This document shows, piece after piece, positions 27,301 to 38,583 of a DNA stretch of 64,000 nt. How positions within the stretch are numbered: position 1 is the stretch's first letter; each line of letters begins with the position of its first letter. The stretch is from Datnioides undecimradiatus (lineage: Eukaryota > Chordata > Actinopteri > Lobotiformes > Datnioididae): the NCBI GenBank assembly GCA_008933995.1, contig WARS01000036.1, positions 20,135,285 through 20,199,284 on the forward strand, in the 5' to 3' direction. Below the pieces are notes generated by a model that worked only from the letters and a program-made list of their open reading frames with translations, ran no database searches and was not told the origin of the DNA. Made by a program: the position numbers and the translations under genes.

Positions 27301-30028
27301 GTGAGCAGAGGCGTGCGCGCTTCCAGCAGCCGTCCCTCAGGCCCCCCGAGTCTCAGCACTCCAGGAATTCCACACTGGGTGAGGAGGTGGGGAGGATGGA
27401 GAGGTAGGGTTGAGTCGCCGGACTTTTGGCCGGAGGTTAAAGCCGCAGCGGTCACCGGCTCTGTTGTTGTTGAGGCTTTTACTACGGGGGCATTTTTAAT
27501 AATGTTGCATAAATCATTTAGAGGATCACGAGCTATACAGAGGCAGCCAGGCCCATTGAGCGCTGAAACACACACTTGTGAGTGAATGTGGAAAATGTCT
27601 GGAGCAGGTCCAGGATGGCCGTGACTGACAGCGCCTCGTGAAAGAGTTGTGTCCTGAAGTAAACCTGCCAACCCGATCCTCTGGAGGAACCGGGCCGGAG
27701 TTAATGACCTCCCATAATGAAGTCTTAATTCTGTGTCTTGGACCACTCGCCGCAGGTTCACTGGGTCCGAACGGCTATAGCGGGCAATCAAGAAGCGCCG
27801 ATCTAAACTTCTCCATCGACCCCTCTCTCTTTCGCCCTCCCTCCCCGTCCCCGCTTGTGTTCCCCGCTCCGCTCCCGTGGATACGGGACACCGAATCCCT
27901 CAGTGAGGACCCACGGGACCATGTCAGGGGAGAAGGGAGATTGGCATCGTCTCCCTCACCTGCCCGAGGCCGCTTGGCAGACCTCTTACCTCTGCGCTAC
28001 CGCAACCGGAGATAAGAAGCCGGCTCGGCTGCCTGACAAGCACCCGGTTAACCCTGTGCTGAAGGAGGCGAGCTGACCTCGCCGCTGCGTGCATACACGA
28101 TGCACATAAACACCTATCCACATCCATTTACTGGCTCGCTGTTGGCTAAACATATGCCAACCTCACACCCCCCCCTCAACCCGCCCTGTCCTAAACTGTG
28201 ACAACAACAATTCAGGCTCCCTCATGCTTGGGGGACAAGCTCCCCTGGCTTCAGAGCTTTCTGGAGACCTTGCCTCTGAGCCATGCCCCGGCTGGCAGCA
28301 TCCGATCTGGGGGGCGTGAGCCAGCTGGCCAGGAGGCAGACGGGGTCTAGGGAGCAGGGACCCAAGCCAGCTCCATGGTACAATGCCACACAAAGGCTCA
28401 AAGGTGTGAGGAAGAATAGAACTAGTGGAAAAAAAAACAGAAGTAGAAGAAGAAGAAGAAGCAAAGGAGCCCAGCGAACCTTTAGAACGACAAAAACATT
28501 CTTTACAACACTGCAATATGGGCACACACACACACACACAATGTAACCCCCCCCCCCCCACGCTGCCATCACCAGCACCGTGCCCCTCCACCCACACTCC
28601 CCCGGTCCAACCCTGCACGAACTCAAATGTCTCATGCATTATTCTGATTTCTTTTGTTTTCTCGGCTTTTTTCCCCTCCTGCTTAACGTTGACATGCCGG
28701 GTTCAGCAGGAACACATAGTGCTCTTATAATAATTGCCTGGCTTTTGTTCCCTTGTCATGAGGGTGCTCAGATCATTCCCATTGGAAGGCGGGACCTAGC
28801 AGCCCATTCAGGCTAATTGTACCGGCAGGGCCAATGGGAAACTACAGCATGGTGTGTGTCTCTGTGTGTGTGTGTGTGTGTGTGTTTAAGACGTCCTATT
28901 TTGGTGCCTTTAATTGTATGTTTTCTTTTTGTTAAACTAACAGTTTGTGTCAAAGACGTGGTTCTCACCGTGCTAAGTGACAATTATTGGATTCTGTCAA
29001 GCGCGGATGATTTTAGGTGTGTGTGTGTGTGTGTGTGTAAACCTGTGTATGTGCAGGAAAGGGGGTGTGTGTGCGTGTGTGTGAAAGAGAGAGAGGCAGA
29101 GAGAGGAAAGGGTGTTCTCTTTGGACTTCTGAGAATTAGTTAGATACACATTCTTAGAGGAAGGGATAAATGGCCAATTGAGGGACTTTGTCCGTATTTA
29201 AAAGAGGGCTTTATACATTGGAGTATTGAGTGTGAGCACAGCTTTAGTGATGAAATTGGATTCAGAGGTTCTTTTTATCCCCTAGACAACACACAAGGGT
29301 AATTTAAGGACTCTGTCTTTAGTTTCATTTCTTTTTAATTTTCATCGGGCTGAAACGGGATTTAACACTAACACACTACAGACAGGAGCTGTGATGTAAT
29401 GAGATGATGGAAACGATGCCTGCTCGGCATCCAATTAGTTTATGGCTTTTTTAAAAAACACTGTCTCCGCCGCTTAGTCAGATCAACACGCGGAGGGTCA
29501 CGGAATGAAATTTCATCTATGGATGATTTTAAGTTATTAACTCACCTGGTTCCCTCAGCTGCCTATTACATAAAGTCAAAAGGTGAATGGGTTCACCTGG
29601 GGGTCGATTTAGATGTGTGCGATGAATTATTGATTATTACCTGATTCGGCGAAGCTGATAATCTCCGAGGTCTCCGCTTGGACCTCGTTGCTGAACGCAG
29701 CCTGTCCGTCAAAGCTGGGGATCTCCACCCGGCCGTCCTCTCGCACTTTCCCGGCGTGCAGCCTCCTCAGCGCCGTCACCATCGCAGCCTTGGGGATGGG
29801 ATGGGTGATGTTGGGTCTGTCTCTCATCTGCAGCCGGTTCAGTATGTGTCTCTTCACCGCCTCCAAGAAGTCTATGTTCACCCGCTCCGACTGATCCGGC
29901 GCCCTGAGGCCGCAGGACGCGCACGATTCCTGGGGCGAGCTCTGCGTCTCTGTCCCGGTCACCGAGCTGCAGCGCACGGACAGAACGCACGCAACTAAAC
30001 AGGACAAAGCCACGCTGTACACGCTCAT
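23517..30028 (-). CDS. inhbb: Inhibin/activin beta-B subunit precursor (two coding exons)
   Basis: This gene encodes the precursor of the beta-B subunit of activin B/inhibin B, a secreted TGF-beta-family ligand that acts through activin receptors and SMAD2/3 and controls FSH. Exon 1 (29641-30028) joins exon 2 (23517-24340) in phase 1, giving 403 residues; the human protein is about 407. A signal peptide covers roughly residues 1-20, and a prodomain follows with an NIT glycosylation site at 73-75. A furin-type site RIRKR lies at 283-287, and a 116-residue mature domain runs from 288 to 403. The mature domain has nine cysteines (GLEC, LCCR, YCEGSC, SCCIP, ECGCA), as expected of activin betas, and reads WNDWIIAP and [11 protein letters not shown] like the mammalian protein. 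The ATG at 30028 was chosen because the signal peptide starts there; the frame stays open upstream only to a TTG. One oddity is a glycine run near the middle of the prodomain. Confidence 0.97.
28863..28885. repeat. (TG)11 microsatellite in inhbb intron
   Basis: Uninterrupted dinucleotide run. Confidence 0.95.
29017..29038. repeat. (GT)11 microsatellite in inhbb intron
   Basis: Uninterrupted dinucleotide run, about 130 bp from the previous one. Confidence 0.95.
29641..30028 (-). CDS. inhbb: inhbb coding exon 1 (signal peptide and N-terminal prodomain)
   Basis: 388 nt, residues 1-129 plus one base. It starts at ATG 30028 ([17 protein letters not shown], hydrophobic signal sequence). It carries the conserved prodomain segments [20 protein letters not shown] and [12 protein letters not shown], and ends ISFAES with donor G|GTAATA just below 29641. 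The exon is CpG-rich. Confidence 0.96.
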
Positions 30029-30720
30029 TTTTCTAAAGTTAAGATTACAGTCCAAAAGCTATGGGACAGAGGGGCGAATGTATTAAACACACTGAGGTTA
30101 AAGCTTATATTTATTTTACAAATTTGCAAATTCCGGGAGAACATCCACTCGTGCTCCAACAGTCAGACAGTCCGCCTCAAGACGTCCAGAGAAGCCAGTG
30201 AATTCTTTGTATTCCCAGTCACACAAGAGTGGAACTGCGAGGCTAATTAACTCCAGTCATTATGCACTCAGCTCGTTATCCAGCAACGCGTCTTTTCTCC
30301 GCACACAATAAAAGTTCATCTCTGTGATTGCGAGGCGCACTCGGGAGTTTTGATTGTTGACGCGCTTCTGTCATACCACGCTCAGTTCGGACGTGTAACC
30401 TACCAAAACAAACGGGGACGAGTGCGTCGCCTCGCCGATGAGTCGGAATAAAAAACCCGCTCGGTGTCCAAACGCGTTCACTGCGCTCTTTCCCATTCAA
30501 ACGCGGACACGCAGGAGAGCCCACCTCTGCAGCTGCAGTCCCGAGGAGAATAACAACGCTCGGCGAGTCCCGCGTCTTTTGTGTGTGTGCGCCTGCGTCC
30601 GGTGCGCGCGGCTGTGGATGAACAGCTCCGTGTGTCCTGCAGGATGCTGCTCGCACTGAGACCCTTTTCTCCCTTTGCAATCACGACAACAGGGGCTCCG
30701 CACACCCAAAGTTTTTATAC
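30029..30720 (-). promoter_or_regulatory. inhbb: inhbb 5'UTR and candidate promoter
   Basis: A CpG-rich stretch directly upstream of the ATG. On the gene strand a TATAAAAA box occupies 30719-30712, which would place transcription start near 30.69 kb and give a 5'UTR of about 660 nt. This is inferred from motif and position only; mammalian INHBB promoters are GC-rich and usually described as lacking a TATA box, so other starts are possible. Confidence 0.4.
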
Positions 30721-32660
30721 AGGAGTCGAAACCACGTGGGGTTTTCCACCAACTGGACGCGAGGGATTACTACTACAGCCAGGCTGCGCTCATGGAAGGT
30801 TTTATGGTTGGAGGTTGCGTAATTTTTTTCCCCCAAAAGGCGTGCGCTATTTGACTTCACTTGATCATCCAACTTTAGGTTGAAAGCGCAGGTTTGGTGT
30901 GAATGCTGCGTGCAGACGCCAGGCCGCTCGGGCACCGTGCCACGGTGATTAATGTTAGGTCACAGTCTCCACGCGGGTCATAAAAATCAAACTTATACAG
31001 CCTTTTCCAACGTGATCGGCACAAATATTAACACCCCCCCCCCACGGGACCAGGCCAGTCCCTTTAAATCAGGCGTGATCTCTGGTCACGAGGGGCTTTG
31101 AAAAGATGAGCCGATGAAATGGAAAAAGGCAGAATAAAGTCAAAAATACAGAAGAAGCACTGAAAAATGAGAAATAAACGAATAAATACAAGTTGGAACT
31201 TAAGTCAAGTGAGTTCACGGCCGGTTGTGATGTCATTAAAGGATAAACAGCGCCACCTATCGACACAAACCCGCAGTTACATGCTGCAGATCGATAAAAA
31301 GCACTGAATAAAAAACTTTAATCTTTAATCCAAAAACAGCACAAAGTCATAATAAACTGCTGTGCGACTGTTATTAATGTGATCCGCAAAGTGCAGGACT
31401 GTCCTTGCATATTGAAACGCACAACATGTAACACACAGAGGTAGATGTGTGTTATTTAATAATGCAGTTTACTTAAAAACACTTATAAATGTGTTTTGGG
31501 CAGATTGTAAGAGAGTTTAAATGTGTTTAGCTTTAAGCGCGGCCTAAACTGACGGATCTATGCTGAGTTTTAATCAAATGCAAGAAGAAATTTGACATGT
31601 TTTGGTTTAATTTGTCAAAAAGATTCATCAGAAGATTTATTATTGAAATATTTATGTTTTGTTCGGTGAGTATAATAAAATAACAGTGAATAGCAGAGAG
31701 AGAACAAAGTCTTCAGTCTCTTTAAGTCCTCGTGGTGGTTTCTAGGAGCCGGTGTTGGTCCTGTGCAGCAGCAGTGATGTAGGTAAATAGGCCAAAGCAG
31801 CACCGATGGATTAGAGCAGCCGGGTCTGCTGCGTAACAGCTGATTAGTTTACTTTCTACAGGTGACACAGACCCACAAAGTTTAGCCGCACGTAACCTAA
31901 TGTCATCTGACGGAAAGTAAAAGTCTAATTTAAAACGAGCAGCTGTGCAGCCCAGCGTTGTTTAAAACACAGAGGTTTATTCTGTATTCAAGGAGAGATC
32001 CCAGCCTTTAGAGGAATCTGTCAAAAGGATGCAGAACATCTCTGGAATATATGAAAACAGCAATAATTCCTGGAAAAATGAGGTCCTGGGTTTGGATTTT
32101 ACTCAGTGTAAATATCATGTCAAATTCAGACAATATGGAATAAGATGTATTCAGTAACTCTGAAATGCAATTTATGTTTTTCTTAGCGTCATGGAATTAA
32201 AAAAAAGAAAACCAAGTCGTCTGAGCCTGTCTGCCAGTGCTGTAAATCCTTACAGATATACATATCTATCTATCTATCTATCTATATATAGATATATATA
32301 TATAGAGAGAGAGAAAGAGATTTGTATATTTTAAAAGGCTCTGTAATTGAATTCAATTGAGTAATACGTGTCTTTGCAGCCTCCTGAACTCACATTATTC
32401 CCAGATGCAACAGATAATCTACAAGCTGACTGGCTCGCGCTCTCCTCCCGGCCTCCCTCCAACCTGCAGCGGCCTAATTGCATTGCATTGTGTTACAGTG
32501 CAGCCTCATTCCTGCAGTGAAGAGTATAGGATGACTGAATATTGAGCTCTGGCGCCATCTTGTGGCGTTGCTGCTCAGCGTGTGGTTGAAGGTGCTCTGC
32601 AGGAGATCGGGGGTTTGCTGTGGTGTGTTTGTGCTCCTGCGAGCGTCTCTGCACCGTCAG
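30721..32660. other. Intergenic: inhbb promoter side to kelch-gene 3' end
   Basis: No coding feature recognised. It contains a C-run near 31033, a compound ATCT/TA/GA microsatellite at 32261-32320, and generally A/T-rich DNA. Upstream inhbb control elements could lie here, but none is specific enough to name. Confidence 0.6.
32261..32320. repeat. Compound microsatellite (ATCT)n (TA)n (GA)n
   Basis: Direct reading: several ATCT units run into alternating TA and then GA units. Confidence 0.9.
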
Positions 32661-32688
32661 TGATTTCCTTTGAGCCATTTTGCAACAG

Positions 32689-32694
32689 TTTATT
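32689..32694 (-). terminator. Poly(A) signal AATAAA of the kelch gene
   Basis: First AATAAA on the gene strand after the stop, about 145 nt downstream. It implies a short 3'UTR. Confidence 0.55.
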
Positions 32695-32837
32695 TCTGCA
32701 GAATGAAATAATAATCATGATAAATGCATAACTTCACATCAGCAGAGTTATAAAAATATTGAAGGTAAACTTTAAACATGTAGAAAGGTGAAGTGATAAA
32801 ATAACACTGGTGGGTTTTGTCGTCACTGTAGAAAACG

Positions 32838-33471
32838 TTATGAGTCAGTCAGGGTCATCTGCCACACAGAGATGGGACTGTGTCTGGTGCAGGGTCTGCC
32901 CCCCAGCACCAGCAGCAGGTCAGGCAGGTGCTGGGCCATGTCCTCGTCCTCCTCGTCGAGCGGGTCCTCGTCCGTGTGCTGCCTCCTGAAAGCCTTGTTC
33001 TCAAAGGTCAAACAGCTTCCGATCCGCTGGACGTCTTTCCCCACCAGGCTCTCGGTGCTGCTGACCAGGTCTGAGGGCTGAGCGCGTGTTTTGCTGCCGT
33101 AGCCGCTGCCCGGGCCGAACGTCTCCAGCTCTATGGCGCCCTCTGAGCCCAGAAACGTGAGCGGGGCAGGGAAGCACTTGTTCTTAAAGGGCCTTACTCT
33201 CCCATCCAGCAGCCTGGGCTGGATCCCTGAGGTGGGGCAGGGGCTGCCGGGGCCGGACGTGTAGCTGGGGCCCAGACCCGCGCAGCAGTGGTGAATCTTA
33301 TCCGGGGCGTTCGAGCCCGGGAGTGTTGCGACCAGGCCCCAGGTCTGAGTGGTGAAGCTGTACCTCCACAGGCAGTTCTTCGGAGAGTTCTGGCTCTCAC
33401 CTCCACCGAAAAGCAGCATGCTGTCCTTGTAGGCCACGGCTGAGTGGCCCATCAGTCTGGAGGGGCCGGAC
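32838..33471 (-). CDS. Kelch gene coding exon 7 (blade 5, insert, acidic tail, blade 6)
   Basis: 634 nt. Acceptor CCTCAG|GT. It reads SGPSRLMGHSAVAYKDSML, then a long low-similarity segment, then the acidic stretch and LPDLLLVLGGRPC. Stop TAA at 32840-32838. Confidence 0.9.
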
Positions 33472-36400
33472 CTGAGGAAAACAAACACAACACAACACAA
33501 TGTGTACTGTGTGACCTGTATGCCATCTCCAGCTGTGACTGCGAGGTGGTGGAAGACCTCAAATCCTCTGTTTCAAAAAATGGCCGCTGTACAGTTCAGA
33601 GAGACGTCAAAGGGTGATTTTACCGGTTTTTGCTTGTTTATAGCTAAACGACCCTTTGTTAACCTACAGAGCAGCTGCAGACTTCCTGACGTGATGACGT
33701 CACTATGACTCCACTGAGACGCCACAGACGCCCCCTCCACCGCGCAACCCCTTCCCGTCACCCCGTGTTGGCGCAGCGCAGCCACCTGAAAGCCGATCCC
33801 GCGCCGTTCAGCAGGTGTCGAGTCGTTCTGCATTCAGCGTTATCCAAACGGGATCAGGTTCCTTTGTCAGCAGTTGGACGCAGCCATCGCCCGATGAAGA
33901 GCGTTCCTCAACCGCCGGCCGATGACCTAGATGCCACCTGTGCTTACTTTACGGCCGCGCAGCGTCGTTCGTGGTAATAACAGCGTGAACCTTAATGTGA
34001 AAAACACTCATCCTGTCACGTGACTCGTGAATGTTGCTGCTTTTCTTAGGACTTGATGCCAAGGCTGCACAGGTGCATGTGTTGCAGATGCAGCGTTGCA
34101 GATTGGATTCAACGCCAATTCAGGACAGTTAAACCATCCAGATTATATCATTATTATTATCTTATTAGATTAAATTAGATAATAGAGGTTGAGAGGATCA
34201 TATAGACACACTGCTGCCTCTACTATTCCTTTAATACTCCTATAATCATTAATAGCACCGGTGCACTCCTGCACTCTGAGGTCATTAAACACATCAGGTG
34301 TGTCATGTTTGTTACTGAGGTCGTACTGGGTGGTCGTGTTGTGCTGGGATGCATCGTATTAGAAGGTGTCTCTAATAATCAGGCCGTCCCGTGTAGACGT
34401 GTTGTTATACCAACTCTATATTTAGCCGTGGACCCGGGCCAACACCCGCAGGGACAAACTGACAGCTGCAGTCACTACTCACTTGTTTCTGAGCAAACTC
34501 CATGTGTGGCTGGTGGAATTCCACCTCCAGAAGTCTCTCTGCTCCCGCAGGCCCTTCAGGCCCCCGAACAGGTACATGCAGCTCTGGTAGGCCACGGCTG
34601 AGTGACTGTGTCTGGGGCCCGGGCCTAATGAGCCCTGCTGAGACGCACTCAGCGGGGACCAGGCCGTGGTATCTGCCGTGCACACAAACACGCATGCATC
34701 ACTAATGCACAGGGGGTGTCTCTCTGCAGAAATGCATGTCTCTAACGTGACGGTGATGATACACACATCATTTATGCAATGCAGCACATGCAGGACGACA
34801 CATGTTCTGCCGCCTCAGTTTGAGGCAAATCAAACTCACCAAAATCCAACTTCCAGAAGTCCTGCGAGGATCCCTTCATGTCTACGAAACCGCCATACAC
34901 CAGCATGGCAGAGCCGATCACCACGGCGCTGTGTCCCTTCCTGTTGGTCGGCATTTCGGTCTGCACACGTCAACACACGGGGACACATGTCAGAGTAGGC
35001 CAGGACTCATAAAACACAAAGCTGCCACTTTTAATCTTCCTCTGTTTGCTGTGTTCAGGTCCCGGAGCTGCAGATCTGATGCCTGCCTGGATTCGGGAGC
35101 AGTCGGTGCGTGCGGGGTACAGCTGAACAGGTGCTGCAGCGCTCTGTGTTTGACTTTTCCTTTTCAGAAACGTTCCTCTTTGTATCTCACGATACGATGG
35201 AACGTAGATTACCTCAAATACACTTTAATCCCACACGTTCAGTTAAATCCTTTATATGTTTGAGATGAACCATTAAAGCTGTGATCAGTGAAGCATGGTG
35301 GTGATGTTTGTGTCTCCTCCTCACTGGCCCACCCTGTCGCTCTGCTAAAGGGTAACAACAGGAGAGACTCTGGTCTCTTCATTTACCAACAAACCTACAG
35401 AGCAGCGCAGCACAGGTCGTTCACTGATATGTGGTTTGGTCTCGTGTGTCTACACCTGCGTACTCCGTACCTGAGGGGAGCCCGTCTTTCCCTGGCAGTG
35501 CACCCACTTCTGCTTAGCTGAAACAAACAACAAAGCACCATGAAAACCAAGCAGGTGAGGTTTAGAAGCAGTTACGTCAGGGCGATGTCATTCAGACAGC
35601 TGATGGGACATTTGCAGCAACTTGGGATCGGTGACGAGGCAGCGGTGAGAAGGATCATCCTTTCATTTGAAACAAAACATGAGGAACAAGCTAAACTAAG
35701 TGATTTAAACCTCTGAAAAACACATAACGCTAACCAACAACGACACGGACACACAGGTCGTGCTGTATCCAGAGCAGGAAACGTGTCCTGTTAGTGTGTC
35801 ACAGCTGCAGGACGGTCACAAACAGCAGAAACACGATTAGCATTTGGCTGAATGAAGGAAGCGTTCACTGCAGCGTAACAGCGACGGCTCAGTGAAAGCT
35901 CCAGTGCGCGGCTGAACTACGCCGCTACAGACGCCTGGAGGCATGAATCGACAGGTTCTCCCTGCCAAGCCCGAGCGTTTGCAGGCTAAATCCCGGCAAA
36001 CATCGGTTGCGTCACGCGCCCACCTCCAGCAGCACTCACCGACGTCAAACACCCACAGGGGACATCTCCACGTGGTGTATGCCGAATCCAGCATGCCTCC
36101 GAACACGTACAGGAAGCCCTGGAAGGGTCGAAGACGTGCACATACTGGTGACACACTGACACGCCTCGCTGAGTGATTTCAGCATGAGACAATGAGTTTG
36201 TACCTCATGAGCCACCATAGAGTGCTCCTCCAGCTCTTCTGGTGCAGCTTCACCGGTGCAGTTCAGCTCCGTCCACTCGTTACACACTGCAGTGGTTATA
36301 TGAATGTGTGTGTGTCATGCATCGTATGAAATGAGTAGGTAAAGGGAACAGCAGTTGCGCGTCTGCGTCTTACCCACGCTGTACCTCCAGAAGTCCCTCA

Positions 36401-36542
36401 GGCAGCTGCTGCCTCTCCCCCCCAGGACGTAGACATTCCCGTCGTAGCTGCAGCAGGCGTGCTTGAAGCGGTCACACGGGAAGAGGCCGCTCTGAGGGAG
36501 CCGAGTCCACAGGCAGGGACTGCTTTGACTCATAGCTGGCAT
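32838..36542 (-). CDS. Kelch-repeat propeller protein, 440 residues, seven coding exons
   Basis: The spliced frame (36542-36374, 36286-36204, 36118-36040, 35517-35471, 34960-34840, 34672-34483, 33471-32838) gives 440 residues with consistent phases at all six junctions. Five kelch blades lie at about residues 27-66, 77-120, 132-176, 187-230 and 236-282, with hallmark motifs VYVLGG, LYVFGG, MLVYGG, MYLFGG and MLLFGG and closing tryptophan motifs such as DFWRY, DFWKL and DFWRW. A likely sixth blade (LVLGG at 417-421, then SVWQMTL) follows a long insert and an acidic stretch (DEDPLDEEDEDM, from residue 397). No BTB, F-box, signal peptide or membrane segment is seen. Kelch propellers usually bind protein partners, for example as ubiquitin-ligase substrate receptors or scaffolds. 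The blades resemble LZTR1/RABEPK-type kelch proteins in general style; I cannot assign an orthologue, so no symbol is given. Confidence 0.9.
34483..34672 (-). CDS. Kelch gene coding exon 6
   Basis: 190 nt. Acceptor CGGCAG|AT; reads TTAWSPLSASQQGSLGPGPR, HSHSAVAYQSCMYLFGG and RDFWRWNSTSHTWSLLRN; donor AA|GTGAGT. Confidence 0.9.
34840..34960 (-). CDS. Kelch gene coding exon 5
   Basis: 121 nt. Acceptor GTGCAG|AC; reads TEMPTNRKGHSAVVIGSAML then VYGGFVDMKGSSQDFWKLDF; donor G|GTGAGT. Confidence 0.9.
35471..35517 (-). CDS. Kelch gene coding exon 4 (47-nt small exon)
   Basis: Found from phase: exon 3 ends in phase 1 and exon 5 starts in phase 0, so an exon of length 2 mod 3 is needed. Here TTTCAG|CT...CAG|GTACGG encloses 47 nt reading AKQKWVHCQGKTGSPQ. 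That supplies the W motif that closes the second blade. Confidence 0.85.
36040..36118 (-). CDS. Kelch gene coding exon 3
   Basis: 79 nt. Acceptor TTCCAG|GG; reads GFLYVFGGMLDSAYTTWR then CPLWVFDV; donor G|GTGAGT leaves phase 1. Confidence 0.9.
36204..36286 (-). CDS. Kelch gene coding exon 2
   Basis: 83 nt. Acceptor CTGCAG|TG at 36286; reads CNEWTELNCTGEAAPEELEE and then HSMVAHE. Donor GAG|GTACAA. Confidence 0.9.
36374..36542 (-). CDS. Kelch gene coding exon 1
   Basis: 169 nt, starting at ATG 36542 (MPAMSQSS); a second ATG lies three codons later. It includes the first blade up to DFWRYS, then donor G|GTAAGA. A five-codon upstream frame, stop included, ATG GCG GTC CAG TGA, sits at 36566-36552. 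Confidence 0.88.
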
Positions 36543-36566
36543 CGTCCGCTCTCACTGGACCGCCAT

Positions 36567-38547
36567 CGTGCAGTGGTTATCGTCTTAAAGACACAACAGG
36601 AAAAACATCACGTCGCTCTTCGGGGCTTTCATTTTGAATTCACAATCCAGAGTTTCACTGAAACGTGTGGAAAAAACCGAAATATTCAATTTGAATCCAA
36701 GATTTTCAGCCGCTGTGCAGCACCAGAGCGTCTGAGGCAGTTAAAATTCAATATCAGCTTGACCTACTGACCTGCTAACCAGTCAACTGAGCTGACAAAT
36801 ACAAGAACGAGAGAATCGCGATCGCACCACCAAACGCTGTGAGACGCAGAGTGTGGAAGCTCTGCTCCGAGCTGCCTGCAGACACTGTGAGAAGCAGCTG
36901 ACTTCCTTTGCAATGAAGACAACTCGGACAGCTCAGCGTCCACCTGAGCAGAGACAGACGGGTGGAGCAGCATCGGCCGTGCAGCCCTGCCTTACGCTGC
37001 GGGAGCTTCTGTTTGAAGTAAAATGAGAATAACAAACTACGACGAGGCAGGAAACACCTGCAGAGACTCGAAATCAGGACGAAGACACGCAGAATGACCA
37101 CAGAGAGACACAAAACCGCTGCAAACTACACACATTTGGGTATGCAGCTACATCGGAGGGACGAGGAGACATATATTTATTCATACTACACTCGAGGATG
37201 CAATCCTGCGATGCAACTAAACGGCGCAGAAAATGCAAGGATTAATCCCAAAACGATGGACGTGCAGCTGCAGTGTTGTTGATAATCTGACACGTTTTCA
37301 TTCGTATGACTTCACAGTGCCTGTGCAAGCGCTTTGAATCTGCAGTGTTACGCTTAAGCAAACCCAACGTTTCCTGCTTTCACAGTAAAAGCATTAAACG
37401 GCCGAAACGTGAACAACGTCGGGGCTTTGTGCACCGTTTGGCAGCGGATCAGGTTGGGATCTTGCAGAGAGGGATGGAGTGAGGGGGAGGAGCCACGGCT
37501 GCACACCTCCCGCCCCTCAGCCAGGTATGCGGCTCGTGTTTCACTGCGCCCTGCTCTGCACACACTCACGCTGTGTGTTGCACTGACTCACCACAGCTGC
37601 TCACACACTGATGGAAAAAAAGCCAACTACTGCCTGATTTCCTTAAACTGCCTGACTCCATTCATCACTTCAGACTTCACTTCAGGGGTTTTCATGGTGC
37701 GGGGTGATGTGGACAAATCATGTAGCTGCTTCAGTCCTAGTTTATCAGCACCCAGGGGAAAACCTGCCTCAGCACACTGTAAACCGCAGTCATGCTGAGA
37801 TAAAGAGTCAGGTGCTTTGTGCGACACTGCGGCGCTGACATCACGAGCAGAAGCTTCCAGAAAGTCCCTCCACCTCCGTCTGATGATGCACGATGCCCTC
37901 TGCAATCCCTCAGCCCGCAAAGAGGAGACGGGCGCACTGCACGGGTGTTGGCGCAACGCGTCGTTGTCACAGCTGCGCAGGGTTCGGCTCCTGCGGGTGC
38001 TCAGCTGGGACTCACAGAGCACCTGACTGCTGCCGCAGGCCCCGCGGTCAGGAGGGAAACCGAGCGTGAAGCTCGGCTCTGGGGACGAACTCTGCAGCCG
38101 CGGACTGCTCTGCTGCAGGAGGCAAAGACTCCGACTACTGTCCTCATCATTAATATCTCAGTTTGATCACATGGGAGAAAAATCATTTAAATATCAATTT
38201 TTAATACAAAACCAGCAGCTAACTCCAGTTTACGGTCTAGATCAATTAAATAATGACTTACTTTAAAGATCTTAAAGTAAGGTTTTCTCCACCGCAGAGT
38301 TTTAATAAATGCAGCATGATAAGAAGAAAACTAGATTATATAGTAAAAACATCATATTTTGAGGTTAAATGTCATAAAACCCCAGAAGGATGAGTCTAAT
38401 TCTTGGTAAAATATTAAAAATCAAAGGTGTGCATGTGTTAGTTTATTGATTAGCTGACTATAAAATGTCAGAAGGTGGTGTAAAATGGTCGGAAACGTTT
38501 ATTGAGAAAACTGATGAGTCGCGTTTTACAATATTCATGAGAAGCAG

Positions 38548-38583
<36 letters not shown>

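Larger units (their letters stand above)
24341..29640 (-). other. inhbb: inhbb intron 1
   Basis: 5.3 kb between two well-supported coding exons. It holds a purine-rich tract near 24830-24905, a C-run at about 28548-28559, TG repeats at 28863-28885 and 29017-29038, and a GC-rich block at about 27.0-28.1 kb. Open frames in that block show no family similarity that I recognise. No further gene seen. Confidence 0.85.

Noticed and set aside
27031..27791. Two opposing frames of about 185 codons in the inhbb intron
   Set aside because: GC-rich DNA with overlapping frames on both strands, no recognisable domain and no convincing splice partners.
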